Origin: Clitoria ternatea
Taxonomy: Eukaryota > Streptophyta > Magnoliopsida > Fabales > Fabaceae
Reading direction: 5' to 3'
Length of the DNA stretch: 64,000 bases
NCBI GenBank assembly: GCA_037962975.1
Contig: CM075673.1
Span: 122,035,001-122,099,000, forward strand
Shown: piece after piece, positions 21,939-32,806 of the stretch
How positions within the stretch are numbered: position 1 is the stretch's first letter
Layout: each line of letters starts with the position of its first letter
Program-made: the position numbers and the translations under genes
The notes under the pieces: model-generated
What the model saw: only the letters and a program-made list of their open reading frames with translations
Databases searched by the model: none
Told to the model about the DNA's origin: nothing

Positions 21939-22985
21939 TCATGATGCCCACACGACTGCTAGAGCAGCTTTCTCAATCTTCTGGTACCTTCCTTCCGCCC
22001 CCTGAAACGTCTTACTAGTAAAGTATACCGGTCTCTGCCCTTCAGGGGTTTCTTTAACCAAGGCCACGCCTAGGGCTTCATCAGAGATTGCTAAATACAG
22101 GATCAAAGTCTCACCAGGGTCAGGCTTAACCAATATTGGTGGACTCGAGAGAACGGCTTTAAGCTGCTGGAAGGCTTGTTCTTGTTCCTCTCCCCATTCA
22201 AAACTCTTGTGTTTCTTCAACGCCTTATACAAGGGGAGGGACCTGTGCGCCATCTTGGGCATGAAACGAGCTAGAGCGGCCACTTTCCCATTCAACGATT
22301 GGACCTCCCTCAAACTCTTAGGGCTCTGCATGTCCAGGATTGCTTGACATTTCCCAGGGTTAGCCTCAATGCCTCGTTGGGTCAACATGAATCCCAAGAA
22401 TTTCCCAGCTGGAACGGCAAAGGTGCATTTTAAAGGGTTTAACCTCATGTTGTATTGTCGAAGCCTAGTGAAAACTTGGCGCAGATCTTCAATGTGGTCT
22501 CCTCCCGTGGGCGTTTTGGCTATAATATCATCAATATAAACTTCGACCAGCCTTGTATGCATCCCTTCAAAGACTTTGTTAATCATGTGCTGATAGGTAG
22601 CGTCGGCGTTCTTCAATCCAAAAGGCATAATGGTGTAGCAGAAAACACCGCGGTCATTGATGAAGGCAGTTTTCTCCTGGTCTCCCTCCCACATCGGAAT
22701 CTGGTTATACCCCGAATAAGCATCCATGAAGCTGAGGTACTGGTAACCAGATGAATCATCCACCATGCGATCAATGTTGGGCAAGGGATACGGATCCTTG
22801 GGGCAGCAACGGTTAAGATCCACATAATCTGTTCACATTCTCCATTTGCCATTAGCCTTCTGCACCATGACCACATTAGAAAGCCAAGATGAGTAGCGTA
22901 TCTTCCTTATAAAGCCTGCTTTCAACAACTCCTCTGTCTGCTCACAAGCCGCCCTCTGCTTCTCCAGTCCCAACCTCCTCTTCTT
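21939..22985 (-). pseudogene. Reverse transcriptase of D
   Basis: Same frame as the integrase piece. The fingers region (LKAGFIRKIRYSSWLSN) lies at about 22870-22935. A TGA at 22833-22835 precedes DYVDLNRCCPKDPYPLPNID. Palm motifs are FMDAYSGYNQI, MPFGLKNADATYQ and the catalytic YIDDII at about 22530. The thumb has KFLGFMLTQRGIEANP, then the connection and RNase H start (LILYLAISDEALG). Catalytic residues are intact. A TAG at 22986-22988 (Gln codon by C to T) separates it from the protease. Confidence 0.92.
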
Positions 22986-22988
22986 CTA

Positions 22989-23960
22989 GGCCACCGGTCT
23001 TGTTTCAGGATACACAGCAAGCTTGTGGCAACAAAAATCAGGGTCCATCCCGGGCATGTCTGCTGCTGTCCATGCGAAAAGATCCTTGAACTCCTGCAGA
23101 AGGGCTAATAAGCGCTGCTCCATGGCAAACTCCAGCTTATCATTGATGTGCGTGACCTTCTCTGGGGAATCCCCTAAGACAACATCCCTGGAACCACCAT
23201 CCGGTGTGGGCTTGGAGGGATTGAGTGGATCAATCTTCAATTCCGCTCTGGGGTCCAGGTCAATGAGACTGACAGACCCTGCTGTTGTTCCTCCGTCATT
23301 CAGCTTCCTCTTCTTGTTGAATGCTTCCAACTTAACCATGTTGAGGCTCAGGTTATAACAATATCGAGCCATCTCCTGATCACCGCGAAGAGAGGACACA
23401 GCGTTGTCCTTGTCAATGAATTTGATCAAGAGGTGAGGAGTGGATACAATTGCTTCCATCGCATTCAGTGTTGGATGGCCTATGATGCCGTTGTATGGGG
23501 ATTCCACATCAATCACCAGGATTCTTGACTTGACTGTTCTCGCACCAGGCTCTCCTTCAAAAGAAATCAGGGTGTCAAGATACCCCTTGGTGGGTTGCTT
23601 GGCTCCATTAAACGTTGTGAGTTCTTACGTGTAGGGTTGTAAATCTGCATCATTGAAACCCATTCGTTTGAAACAATTATAAAAGATAACATCACAAGAA
23701 CTTCCCTGATCGACGAGGATCCTCTTGACATCCTTGTTGGCTATGACTGCCACGATAACTACTGCATCATCACCTCCTGGAATTGTTGGGCCAAAGTCAT
23801 CATCAGTAAATGACACCGTCGGAGCTGCCATACCGTCCCTAAAAGGGCGGTTATCCCTTGGTTTGCCCTGAACAGACAGAATCATCCTGTGGTGATTCTT
23901 CCGTGCTGTGATTGAAGCTCCTCCCCCCGCAAATCCTCCAGCTATCATCTCAATCACTTC
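22989..23960 (-). pseudogene. Aspartic protease and linker of D
   Basis: Same frame as its neighbours, with a TAA at 23625-23627 inside. The active site reads RILVDQGSSCDVIF (about 23700-23740), the D-x-G-S form usual in Tat-type elements. The C-terminal part YNGIIGHPTLNAM (about 23495) corresponds to the conserved YNxxLGR/H motif. The linker to RT (MDPDFCCHKLAVYP) is acidic and Pro-rich. Confidence 0.85.
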
Positions 23961-25463
23961 TCATCTGCCCTGCCTCTGCTGCTGGGGCATGTTACTTTGT
24001 TGGGCATCTCCAGCAATCACTACTCCCTTCTGCTTTTCGGCTGCAGTGAATTTCCTTGCTGGATTACGTGTATTGTCATCTTCGTCATCAGGATCTCTAC
24101 TCCTTTTTTCCATCCTCTGAGGCTTGTCTACAGATTTCTCCCTGAATAGATACTGCTTCAGCTTTCCTTCCCGAATGAGAATTTCCACCGTATTCTTTAA
24201 TGCCTTGCACTCGTCAGTATTGTGTTCTATCTGTTCATGGAAAGTGCAGTACTTACGTGGGTTACCACCCCTCTTGACTGGGGCTGGCTTCCTTATACCA
24301 AAGACGTTCAGCGTTGGCCACCCAACCTCCCTCATGATTTGTGAATGCCTGGTGTTCAACGGAGCATAGTTGTCGAACGATGATACACGCCTATCTCGTG
24401 GATGCGGGCGAGCGTTTACAAAATCTTCTCTAAAGGCATGCTTCTCAGGCCTCACCCTCTCCTTTTCTCTCCGTGGCTGCTGAGTGGGTGCTGAAGGCTT
24501 CATTCTTGTTTCAGTTGCCTCTAGATGCATCTCTATGCCCACGTACTTGGAAGCCTTCCTTCGAAACTCCTCGAAGGTTGTTGGGGGGCTCTTTGCCAAA
24601 GATAGGGCAAAGGCTGAGCCAGGCTGAAGAGCTTCCACTACAATATGAAGTTGTATGGCCTTCGTGAGGTTGGGGACCAAAGCTGCCTCCTTATAAAACC
24701 TTTTCAAGAACTCCTTAAGGGTTTCAGTTTCTCCCTGCCTTATATGGGCCAGGGTGTGGGAGGTTCTTGGGATATCCCTAGAGATGACAAAATGGCTTTC
24801 AAATGCAGCAGCCATTTCCTCCCAAGAGTCTATAGATCCTGAGGGTAAGCTTTTAAACCAGCTGAGAGCCTTCTCCGTCAGCGTTCTTGGGAACATCCTG
24901 CACATAACATCTTCATCTGCTCCCAAATACATAGCTTCATACATATAAGCATCCAAATGCTTAGTGGGGTCAGTTTCTCTATTATACTTCTCTATCGACA
25001 GTGGCTGAGTTGTTTGCAAATGTTTCGGGATAACAATGCTCATCAGCCTTCTTGAGAAAGGGACACTGAGCTTGTACGTCCCTGAAGTCACCACCGCCTG
25101 CTCCCTTCTCCTGGTACTGACTCTATCACCAGAGTCTTACGTCTGTTCTCTCTCTTCATACGTGGGGATCTTCGAATACTGGAGGGTTGTAGATCTATCC
25201 CTCGCTGATGCATGATGAGCATCCTCTGCATGGGACGTTGCCCTGTCCCCAGCTCCTCCTCTCTCCCGTTTCAACTCCATCAGCTCCTCCCTGAGTTGCC
25301 TGATAACCTCATCGCGAGGGTCAGGCGTTTGCACTTGCACCATCCTCCGAGTTTGAGTTACAGGAGACTCGAAGACAAGTCTCCTTCCAGTCTGTTGATG
25401 GGTCACATCCTCCACGTGACCATCAACAAAATCTCTCCCATCACCTTCCATCGTGACAACCAA
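23961..25463 (-). pseudogene. gag: Gag of D
   Basis: About 500 codons in the frame shared with pol, broken by a TAA at 25137-25139 and ended by a TGA at 23961-23963 that looks like a mutated Arg codon, because homology and frame continue into the protease. The N-terminus is polar, with a Glu/Lys-rich helix (EVIRQLREELMELKRERGG). The capsid follows, with CRMFPRTLTEKALSWFKSLP and ETLKEFLKRFYKEA. A zinc-knuckle-like segment CTFHEQIEHNTDEC is near 24230, then a basic RS/K-rich tail. The start at 25463 is the first Met after the LTR and primer site. Confidence 0.88.
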
Positions 25464-25491
25464 ACTTTTGCGAAAATGGGAATAACTCTAA

Positions 25492-25513
25492 CGAGTCCCA
25501 CCGGACGTGCCAA
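25492..25513 (-). other. Primer binding site of D
   Basis: On the minus strand, one base after the 5' LTR end, TGGCACGTCCGGTGGGACTCG begins with the TGG complementary to a tRNA 3' CCA. Its complement would make a CCCAC arm of a T-stem followed by a 7-base acceptor strand, so a real tRNA 3' end is likely. I cannot name the tRNA. Confidence 0.65.
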
Positions 25514-26318
25514 TGAACTGGTCTGGACTGGGGTCTAGGATCCGGTGTGGGACCAGCCACAAGATTATAGGTGTTTTTAGGATTTGTACACCGGAACAGT
25601 GCGTATCCGATGTATTAATCCGGTCTCTCAGTGGGAGAGGCCGGTCTTGTTGTCCTGGAGATCCTTCACACCAGCGTTTCGCGTTGCAGGGGGCGAAAGG
25701 TGGTGCCACCTGCGAAGATTCTCCGACGCTCAAGTTAGAAAAGTGTAAGAACTCAGTGAATACTCAAGCGAAGTAATAGTAAAATATGTGAGATAGAACA
25801 ACGATACCATGCATGTGTATTGAAATGAGCTACTTATAGTTGTACGTAAGAAAATGAGTCGTTGGATACAGGTGGGTCCCCTAGCTTCTGATAGCGTGTA
25901 CATTATGTCAATCAGGGTGGCTCAACACTCAGAATGTGTCAGGAGGGTAGGTCAATTATCAGAGTACGATCCTCTAGGAAGAGGAGAGGATAATCACCTT
26001 TTCCGCATAATCTGCTGACACACCCACTTACTTTCTGAGGCCATTGACGTGACATATTTTGCTACATACAGTATCTTCGCTGATAAGTTATTAGGGGCTC
26101 TTATCTTACTGTGATTGAAAAGCCAACAGTTATATAAATGTTCTGCGAAAATGAACGAAGAACCGTTATAGAGAAAATAAGTGGGGCAACCGTGAGACGA
26201 GGACGGACGGACAGACATCAGATATTCGATATGGTAATGTTGAACCAGGACACCGGTTTTCCTTATATGAGGTCACTTTGACGTCACAAGATTGGGGGCC
26301 GGTATCCAGACCGGATCA
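25514..26318 (-). mobile_element. 5' LTR of D
   Basis: 805 bp, about 98.8% identical to 14597-15402. In the minus sense it begins at 26318 with TGATCCGGTCTGG and ends at 25514. It is followed on the right by the duplicated GAAGG and the rest of the LTR of A. Confidence 0.95.
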
Positions 26319-26323
26319 GAAGG

Positions 26324-29047
26324 TAATTAGAAGAAGGTAAATTTAGAAGTTACCGATGGGGTGAAAGGTAAAGACTTAATTAAAATCTTAAAGAAATTAT
26401 AAAAGAAATGAGAAAATGACCATTTTGCCCCTGAGTTTTAATTAATGAAAATTCACCTTCTTCTCCCTCACTTCACGCCAGCGTCTTCTTCCTCTTCTTC
26501 TTCTCCCTCATTGCCGTATGTTGCATGCCTCAAGGGAAGGCTCGTTTCGCGTCGAAACTTCGAGGTAACTACGTTTTAGAGACCGTGGCTTCGAGGTGAG
26601 TTTAATGACCCCTTTAAATTAAGTTTTCGCATCTCTTTCGTTTTCTCCGTTAAACCAAAGAGTCGTGCATGGAGGGGTAAGCTTTGGTTTCCTACTCCTC
26701 TAGTGTGTAGAAGCTTGAAAAATGGCTTTTAGAGTAATGAGAACGGTTTAACATTGATGGGTTTTGCGTTTCGACCTCCGTAGGTGACGAAACAGTCGTC
26801 GGAGGATCGAACGGTGAAGTGGGTGTTGATTTCGGACATAGAACGTTGGATATAGCGTCGAGGGAACGCCAATCGCATCAAGAATGATTCGTCGGAGCTC
26901 GGAATCGAGGTAAGGGGGGTGTTTGGGTCGTAATTAATTAGAATAGGTAAATGTAATTAAATTGAGTAAGTGAATTAAATACGGAATTAATGAGAATATA
27001 TAAATAATGATAAGTGTATGTGTATGAATGAAAGTTGTGTATGATTATGATGATTATGAGTACAATGTAAATTGAATGGTGAAGAGTTGATGAGTATAGT
27101 GGCATTGTGATGACGGGCTTGACAAGTAGGTTGCCCAATTGATGAGTATGCGTTTTGTGATGGCCACTTACATTATGATATATAAGAAGTATGAATATAC
27201 ATGTGTGATTATGTGGTGTAGGACAGCCAACGGTATATGCAGCCCCTCGTTTCTGGCTCCCGCGGTGTTTATGCCCAGTTGAGCTACCCAGTGGTCAAGT
27301 AGGACCCAGTGGTTGAGGTGGAGAGTCAAGTAGGACTCAGTGGACCAAGCAGGGTTCACGGGGTGTCAAGTAGGACCCCCAGCTGAAGGCCGATCCTTTT
27401 AGTATCCGGATACTAGGCGTCGATTTAATATGAGAGTCAGTTGTGTTATTTGATGCATTGTTAGCATTGTATGATGATATGAATGTGTTTCATGATAATT
27501 GTTGATTGTGATTGGCAAATTGAGGATAAAGGGATTTGAATCAAATTTTGATTGGTAAATGGAGATTTAGGACAAGAGGTAAGATAAATGGTACAAACTA
27601 AAATATAGTGAATATGTATTTTGTTATTGAATTGCCATTCTATATTAATTATGATACCAAACACTCACCCTTGCTGTTGTTTCTTTAATTTAGTAACCAG
27701 TGACAGGGAAGAGGTTGAAGCCCCGGAGATGCGTCAAGCGGAGAATTGATGCCAAGGAGCTAAGGGAATTTATGAAATGAACTATGTGTGTAATGTGTGT
27801 TGTGAATTATGTATGTTGTGCTTGGATGTTGTGTATGCATGGTGAGTTAATTTGGATCGTATTGAGTCAATTTAGAATACTGTTATCGTAGTCATGAATG
27901 TGATGAATAGCAAATAGAAAACTGAATGTTGTTGATGTATATTGGCATGGAGCCAATGGTAGTGTATTTGATGCATGAATATAAACAGGTCTTGCTTATT
28001 TGGTGAAGAATAGATGTTGGGAGTTGTGAATTATAGCTCCTTAGGATGTGTGTTTTAAGATTTTGGATAGTTGTTTTATGCATGAACTAGGAACTAGCAT
28101 AGTCAAATGATGATTTATGTGGTTTTGATGTAATGGAAGGAATGCAATAGCTTAAATATGTTAATTGTGGTTTGTGAAGAATGGAATGGATCCATTTTGC
28201 CAAAAATGGACTCATTGACCACCCTAAAATGCCTTAAAATGGGATAAACGCATTTAGGCACATAAATCACTCATTCTTAGGAATTTTTTAGTGCAGTCAG
28301 CTATCACACGTCACAATTAATGTGTTTTGGCTTGTGTTAAAATTTGGTGGCATTCCGACATCGTTTACATGATCTTTGGTAGTCAAGAAGTTCATTTTGG
28401 GTGTAAAATCTGCATAATTTCTGCATAATGACAGGGTGTAATCGATTAGCCTCTAAGGTGTAATCGATTACAAGGCCTCTGTCTGTAGTATAATCGATTA
28501 GACATCAGTGGGTAATCGATTATGGGTCACCTAGGATCCTTGTAATCGATTATGCCCTGAGGTGCAATCGATTAGAGGACGCACCTGATACATTATATGA
28601 GTTCCAGCAGCTTACTAATCGATTATGGGTAGTATAGTAATCGATTACGTGTCCAACAGAAACCTTGTAATCGATTAGCCAAGGTTCTGTAATCGATTGT
28701 GAACCCAACAGAACCATGGTAATCGATTAGGTCACTGATATAATCGATTAAGTACTGCCCCTGATCCAATGAACCATTCCAGGAAGCTGGTAATCGATTA
28801 CTCTTTGCTTGGTAATCGATTAGGACATTGTAATTAACTATTTTCAGTCCTTTCAAGCCTTGATTAAGCAAAGGGATATCCGAATACGTTATTTGAGTAA
28901 AAGAGGTAATGTTCTTTGAACATGTTAGTGAAAAATGAATGCTATTTTGATTTAGGACTTAATTAATTATTGTTAAATGTGAAAAATTTATTATGAATAT
29001 TAAACTAAACAAATATAAATAAATGAAAAATGTCGAAGGACGTTACA
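26324..29047 (+). mobile_element. 5' LTR of A, remaining part
   Basis: It continues the LTR begun at 14423. It contains a pyrimidine-rich leader-like block (26460-26520), a GC-rich segment (26740-26930), the GC-rich motif block 27220-27420 with four copies of GTCAAGTAGGAC, and the TAATCGATTA array near its end. It ends GACGTTACA directly before the primer site. Confidence 0.95.
28439..28822. repeat. Phased TAATCGATTA palindrome array, 5' LTR of A
   Basis: Fourteen sites start at 28439, 28461, 28491, 28513, 28543, 28565, 28616, 28638, 28668, 28690, 28720, 28741, 28791 and 28813; twelve are exact TAATCGATTA and two differ at one end base. Intervals are 22, 30, 22, 30, 22, 51, 22, 30, 22, 30, 21, 50 and 22 bp. 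Sites form seven pairs; pairs repeat at 52, 52, 73, 52, 52 and 71 bp, giving a higher unit of about 176 bp. Spacers keep their lengths (12, 20, 40) but mostly not their sequence. The central CG is kept in all fourteen. Confidence 0.95.
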
Positions 29048-29049
29048 GG

Positions 29050-29061
29050 TGGTATGAGAGC
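29050..29061 (+). other. Primer binding site of A (initiator Met tRNA type)
   Basis: TGGTATGAGAGC, two bases after the LTR end, differs at one base from the TGGTATCAGAGC found in B and usual in chromoviruses. Confidence 0.8.
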
Positions 29062-29446
29062 GGTTCTTTCTAGAGCCGGTGTATGGGTCGATCTAGTGAT
29101 TGTGTTATGAAGGTTGATTGTATTTCGTTGTATTGCAATTGTTTGTGTGTAAATTGAGTTGTAACAGGTTAACTTGGCATCATTCCCTTGGCACTCTGGT
29201 GACGTTGTGTTTTATATGTGTATGAGGTAAATATCCTATTCCCTGGTAGATCATTGGTTAATACTGGTGATGTGTTTGGTTATCATAGAATCATTTTATG
29301 ACTGGTGAAGAAGATGACCTCTTCTCAAAATTTTCTCAAATAGTGAGTAGGACTGAATTTAGTCCACACTATAAATATTAGACGAGGTGGGACAGAGATG
29401 AAACACACGAATGGCAGATTGAAATGGAAATGATATTTAAAGTAAG

Positions 29447-29479
<33 letters not shown>

Positions 29480-30640
29480 GCGCATCTTGAAGTGGACATC
29501 TATAAATGGTATAACGCAAAAAGGTTAAATCTTGTAGTGAAATGAGAATAATAAGTGTATTGGTGGTATGTTAATAACGTTGAGTAAGCAACAAAAGATG
29601 TAAAAGTGTTGGTGGTATGAGTAAATAGAAGGGGCTTATGAATAAATCGAGAGATGATGGTTGGACATAGTTTAAGAGATTATTAAGATGTGATTAAAGA
29701 ATGTTGATTTTATGAAGCTGGAAGATAAAAGATTGAATGGATGAATGATAAGTAATGGGAATTAGCAACGTTGTGGTAAGATTAACTTGTTAGGGGGGGT
29801 GAACCTCCTATATTGTTTTTTTTTATTTTATGAAGCAGATTTAATTAAGTGCTATCGGTATGTCATATTCATATTGTTAGACGATTGATTAATGGATATT
29901 AAGAGAGATTATGAGTAATTGATGAATGACGGTATAAGAATGTCTGTACAAGTTGAAGGTAATAGAAGAAGAGTGACCAGTAATAATTTTCAGTGATATA
30001 ATTGGCGAGGTGACATTTTACTCAGGAAAGGACTAGAAGGATGTATTATATGAATGATGATCAAGTGAAGTATATGTACACCGGACTGTTACGTACATGA
30101 TAAGAGAAGTAGTGATTGGATGACACTAAAAGGATGTGATTAAAAGGTAATTACGCAGATAGATAATGAGAATGAAGAGAAGTTTTACCTAGTCGTTTGG
30201 GCTTTACATTGATATTAGTGTTACATGGGAATCATAGCGGCTGGCCACCGTGGGTTTCTTTTAACACTAATTCAATATAGAGTTGCCAATAGATATAGGG
30301 AAATGCATTATGATGTGAACAGTTTGCATATCAATCGATGATGTGAATAGTTGGATTATATACCCGACTTTCACATGACTTAACTACAGAGTGTTAAACT
30401 CCTGAGACTGATCACCTCAGGTAGTTGCACTGGTAGTCGAGATCGTGTGGAGTCGAGGAGACAGACATATTGTAGCCAATCTTGGGTGATCAGATTTAGA
30501 AAAGAGAAATGTATGGTTCGTATTTCTGAAATTGGTAAATGATTAGAAATGAGGAACAAATAGAGATGAGGTTTGGTAACTGACGAATAATGAGTATAGA
30601 AAAGTAAATATTGTGGCATGGTAATTATTATGAATTATGG
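29062..30640 (+). other. Internal region of A without recognisable coding
   Basis: Gag, protease and the RT fingers would be expected here by comparison with B, but I see no motif in any frame. A (TA)n microsatellite lies at 29445-29473. The sequence is AT-rich and may be non-homologous filler or very decayed gag. Confidence 0.6.
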
Positions 30641-32762
30641 CTAGATTTCTTTTAAAGAAAAGAGGACCTTAAAAGGAAATTGGATAGCTCGAGTCCCTCC
30701 TAAGGTACACTTAGTGAGGAATTGATGAAGTATCGATAGGAATTAAGGAAATAAGATAAACCAAAGGAGAGTCCGGTTGTGTGGCCGAGAAAATGCGAAT
30801 TAGGTTTCCAAACTGTGAAGCAATGCTTGACTTCTGCACTGGTACTTACACTACTTAATATGATGAAGGAGTTTATAGTATATTGTGAAGCATCTAAGTT
30901 TGGTTTAGGATGTGTGCTGATGCTGGATGACAGATAGATTGCCTATGCTTTAAGACAATTGAGACCACATGAACAGAATCACCCCACTCATGAATTGGAG
31001 CTTGCAGCAGTGGTATTTACATTAAAAATCTGACATCATTATTTACAGGGTTCTTGATTTGTGGTATTTAGTAACCCTAAGAGTTGAAATACTTATTCGA
31101 TTAGAAAGAGTTAAACATGAGACAGAGGAGATGAATGGAATATCTAAAAGAGTATGATTTTGATTTGAAGTACCATCTTGGGAAAGAAAATATTGTGACT
31201 GATGCCTTAAGTAGGAATGTATTACATGTAGCCTTCTTGATGGGTAAAGAACAAGAATTGTTGGGAAAATTTTGTGATATGAATATTGGGGGTTGTTATG
31301 AATGCCCCAGATCAAATGATAGTTGGAATGATGAAGATCTCCAATGAGCCTTTAGAATGTTTAGCTGTAGCACAAGAGGACGATATAGAGTTGCTAGAAT
31401 TGCTTGACACTCAAGCAAAAGGCAAGGATATGAAATTAACCAGAGGCAACAATGGAATTTGGTGGTTCAGAAACCGAGTTATGGTGCCTACAAAAAGTGA
31501 TTTTAGGCAAGCCGTGTTATCAGACGCACATAAAAGTTCTTTAAGCATTTATCCTGGTGTTACAAGAAAGAATTCTGGTGGCTAGGAATGAAGAAAGCAA
31601 TAATTGAATATGTAAGATCTTGTGTGATATGTCAGAAGTGTAAGGTCGAACACCAGAGACCCCCAGGTTTACTTCAGCCTCCGGAGATTCCAATGTAGAA
31701 ATGGGAAAGCATTACTATGGAGTTCGTATTCGGGTTACCCCGTACCCATTCTGGTTGTAATGCAATATGGGTAATTGTGGATAGGCTAACAAAGAGTGCT
31801 CACTTCTTAGTTATGAACATGAAATGGTCATTGCACTGGTTGGCTAGATTATACATTGCAGAGATTGTAAGATTGCATGGCGTACCTGCGAGTATTATTT
31901 CAGATTGTGATCCTCAGGTTACTTTCAGATTTTGGGGAAGTTTACAACAGGAATTGGGTGCTGAGCTGAGGTTGAGTTCTGCTTATCATTCTCAGACTGA
32001 TGGCCCGTTTGAGCGTACAATCCAAACCTTGGAAGATATGCTCAGGACTTGTGTACTGGGGCAAGGTGGCTCATGGGAGAGATATCTACCATTGGTGGAA
32101 ATTGCTTATAATAACAGCTATTATAGTAGCATTGGAATGGCTCCTTATGAAGCCTTATACGGAAGACGGTGTCATACGCCTTTATATTGGTATGAACAGA
32201 GAGATGCAAAATATTTGGGACCCGAGTTAATTTAAGAAATGAGGGATCAGGTGGAAATAATTCGTGAAAAGATAAAAAAAAATTGTGCAAAAATAGTCAG
32301 AAGAGTTACTATGACAATCGTCATAGACCACTTGAGTTTCAGGTGAGAGATGGGGTATTCTTGAAAATATCACCTACTAAAAATGTAGGCCATGTGATGA
32401 AGAGTCAGAAACTTAATCCAAAGTATATTGGACCCTATCAGATATTGGAACAAATTAGTGAAGTAGCTTACAAATTAAATCTTCCCCGTGCATTGACAAA
32501 TATTCATAATGTATTCCATGTTTCACAATTGAGGGCGTATGTTCCATGTGATTCGATGATTGTACCTGAAGATTCTATTAAGCTGAAAGAAGATTTGACT
32601 GTGGAGGTGGCACCTATTTGTATTGAAGGATATCAAGCTAAACGATTGAGAAACAAAGGAGTACCATTGGTAAAAGTGAGGTGGCAGAATATAAATAGAG
32701 TAACTTATACATGGGAGTTGGAGGCGGACATGAGGCGGTTGTACCCCGATCTTTTTCAATGA
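30641..32762 (+). pseudogene. RNase H and integrase remnant of A
   Basis: RNase H fragments (VYCEASKFGLGCVLM, then LRQLRPHEQN and LELAAVVFTLK) lie at 30870-31040 with stops. The RNase H C-terminus (LGKENIVTDALSRN) is at about 31175-31220. The integrase zinc domain is at 31525-31640. The core at 31717-32235 has VIVDRLTKSAHF, SDCDPQVTF and QTDGPFERTIQ, so the acidic triad is present. A TAA at 32233-32235 replaces a Gln codon, and an expanded A run near 32276 shifts the frame. The C-terminal part (32283-32762) ends with the chromodomain-like VPLVKVRWQN and LYPDLFQ. Confidence 0.88.
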
Positions 32763-32795
32763 GGTACATTGATTTCGGGGACGAAATCCCTTTTT

Positions 32796-32806
32796 AGGGG
32801 GGTGGA
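32796..32806 (+). other. Polypurine tract of A
   Basis: AGGGGGGTGGA lies directly before the 3' LTR start TGTAACATCCC. The upstream TTTCGGGGACGAAAT is also found in Tekay-type elements. Confidence 0.8.

Larger units (their letters stand above)
14597..26318 (-). mobile_element. Tat/Retand-like element D (whole, 11,722 bp)
   Basis: Complete minus-strand LTR retrotransposon with 5' LTR 25514-26318, primer site, gag-protease-RT-RNase H-aRNase H-integrase in one frame, a 3' region with tandem repeats, an antisense gene, polypurine tract, and 3' LTR 14597-15402. Its ends are TGAACTGGTCTGG and CCAGACCGGATCA, an inverted pair longer than the usual TG/CA. The target duplication is GAAGG. The two LTRs differ by about ten substitutions and one indel. 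It is the innermost and among the youngest of the nest. Confidence 0.97.

Noticed and set aside
28439..28822. CRISPR-like direct repeats with spacers
   Set aside because: The repeat is only 10 bp and palindromic, spacers are 12-40 bp, no cas genes exist and the genome is a plant.
28623..28871. Minus-strand frames with repeated LIDY and NRL in the A LTR arrays
   Set aside because: They are the TAATCGATTA sites being translated; spacing of 52 bp is not a multiple of three and the LTR is non-coding.
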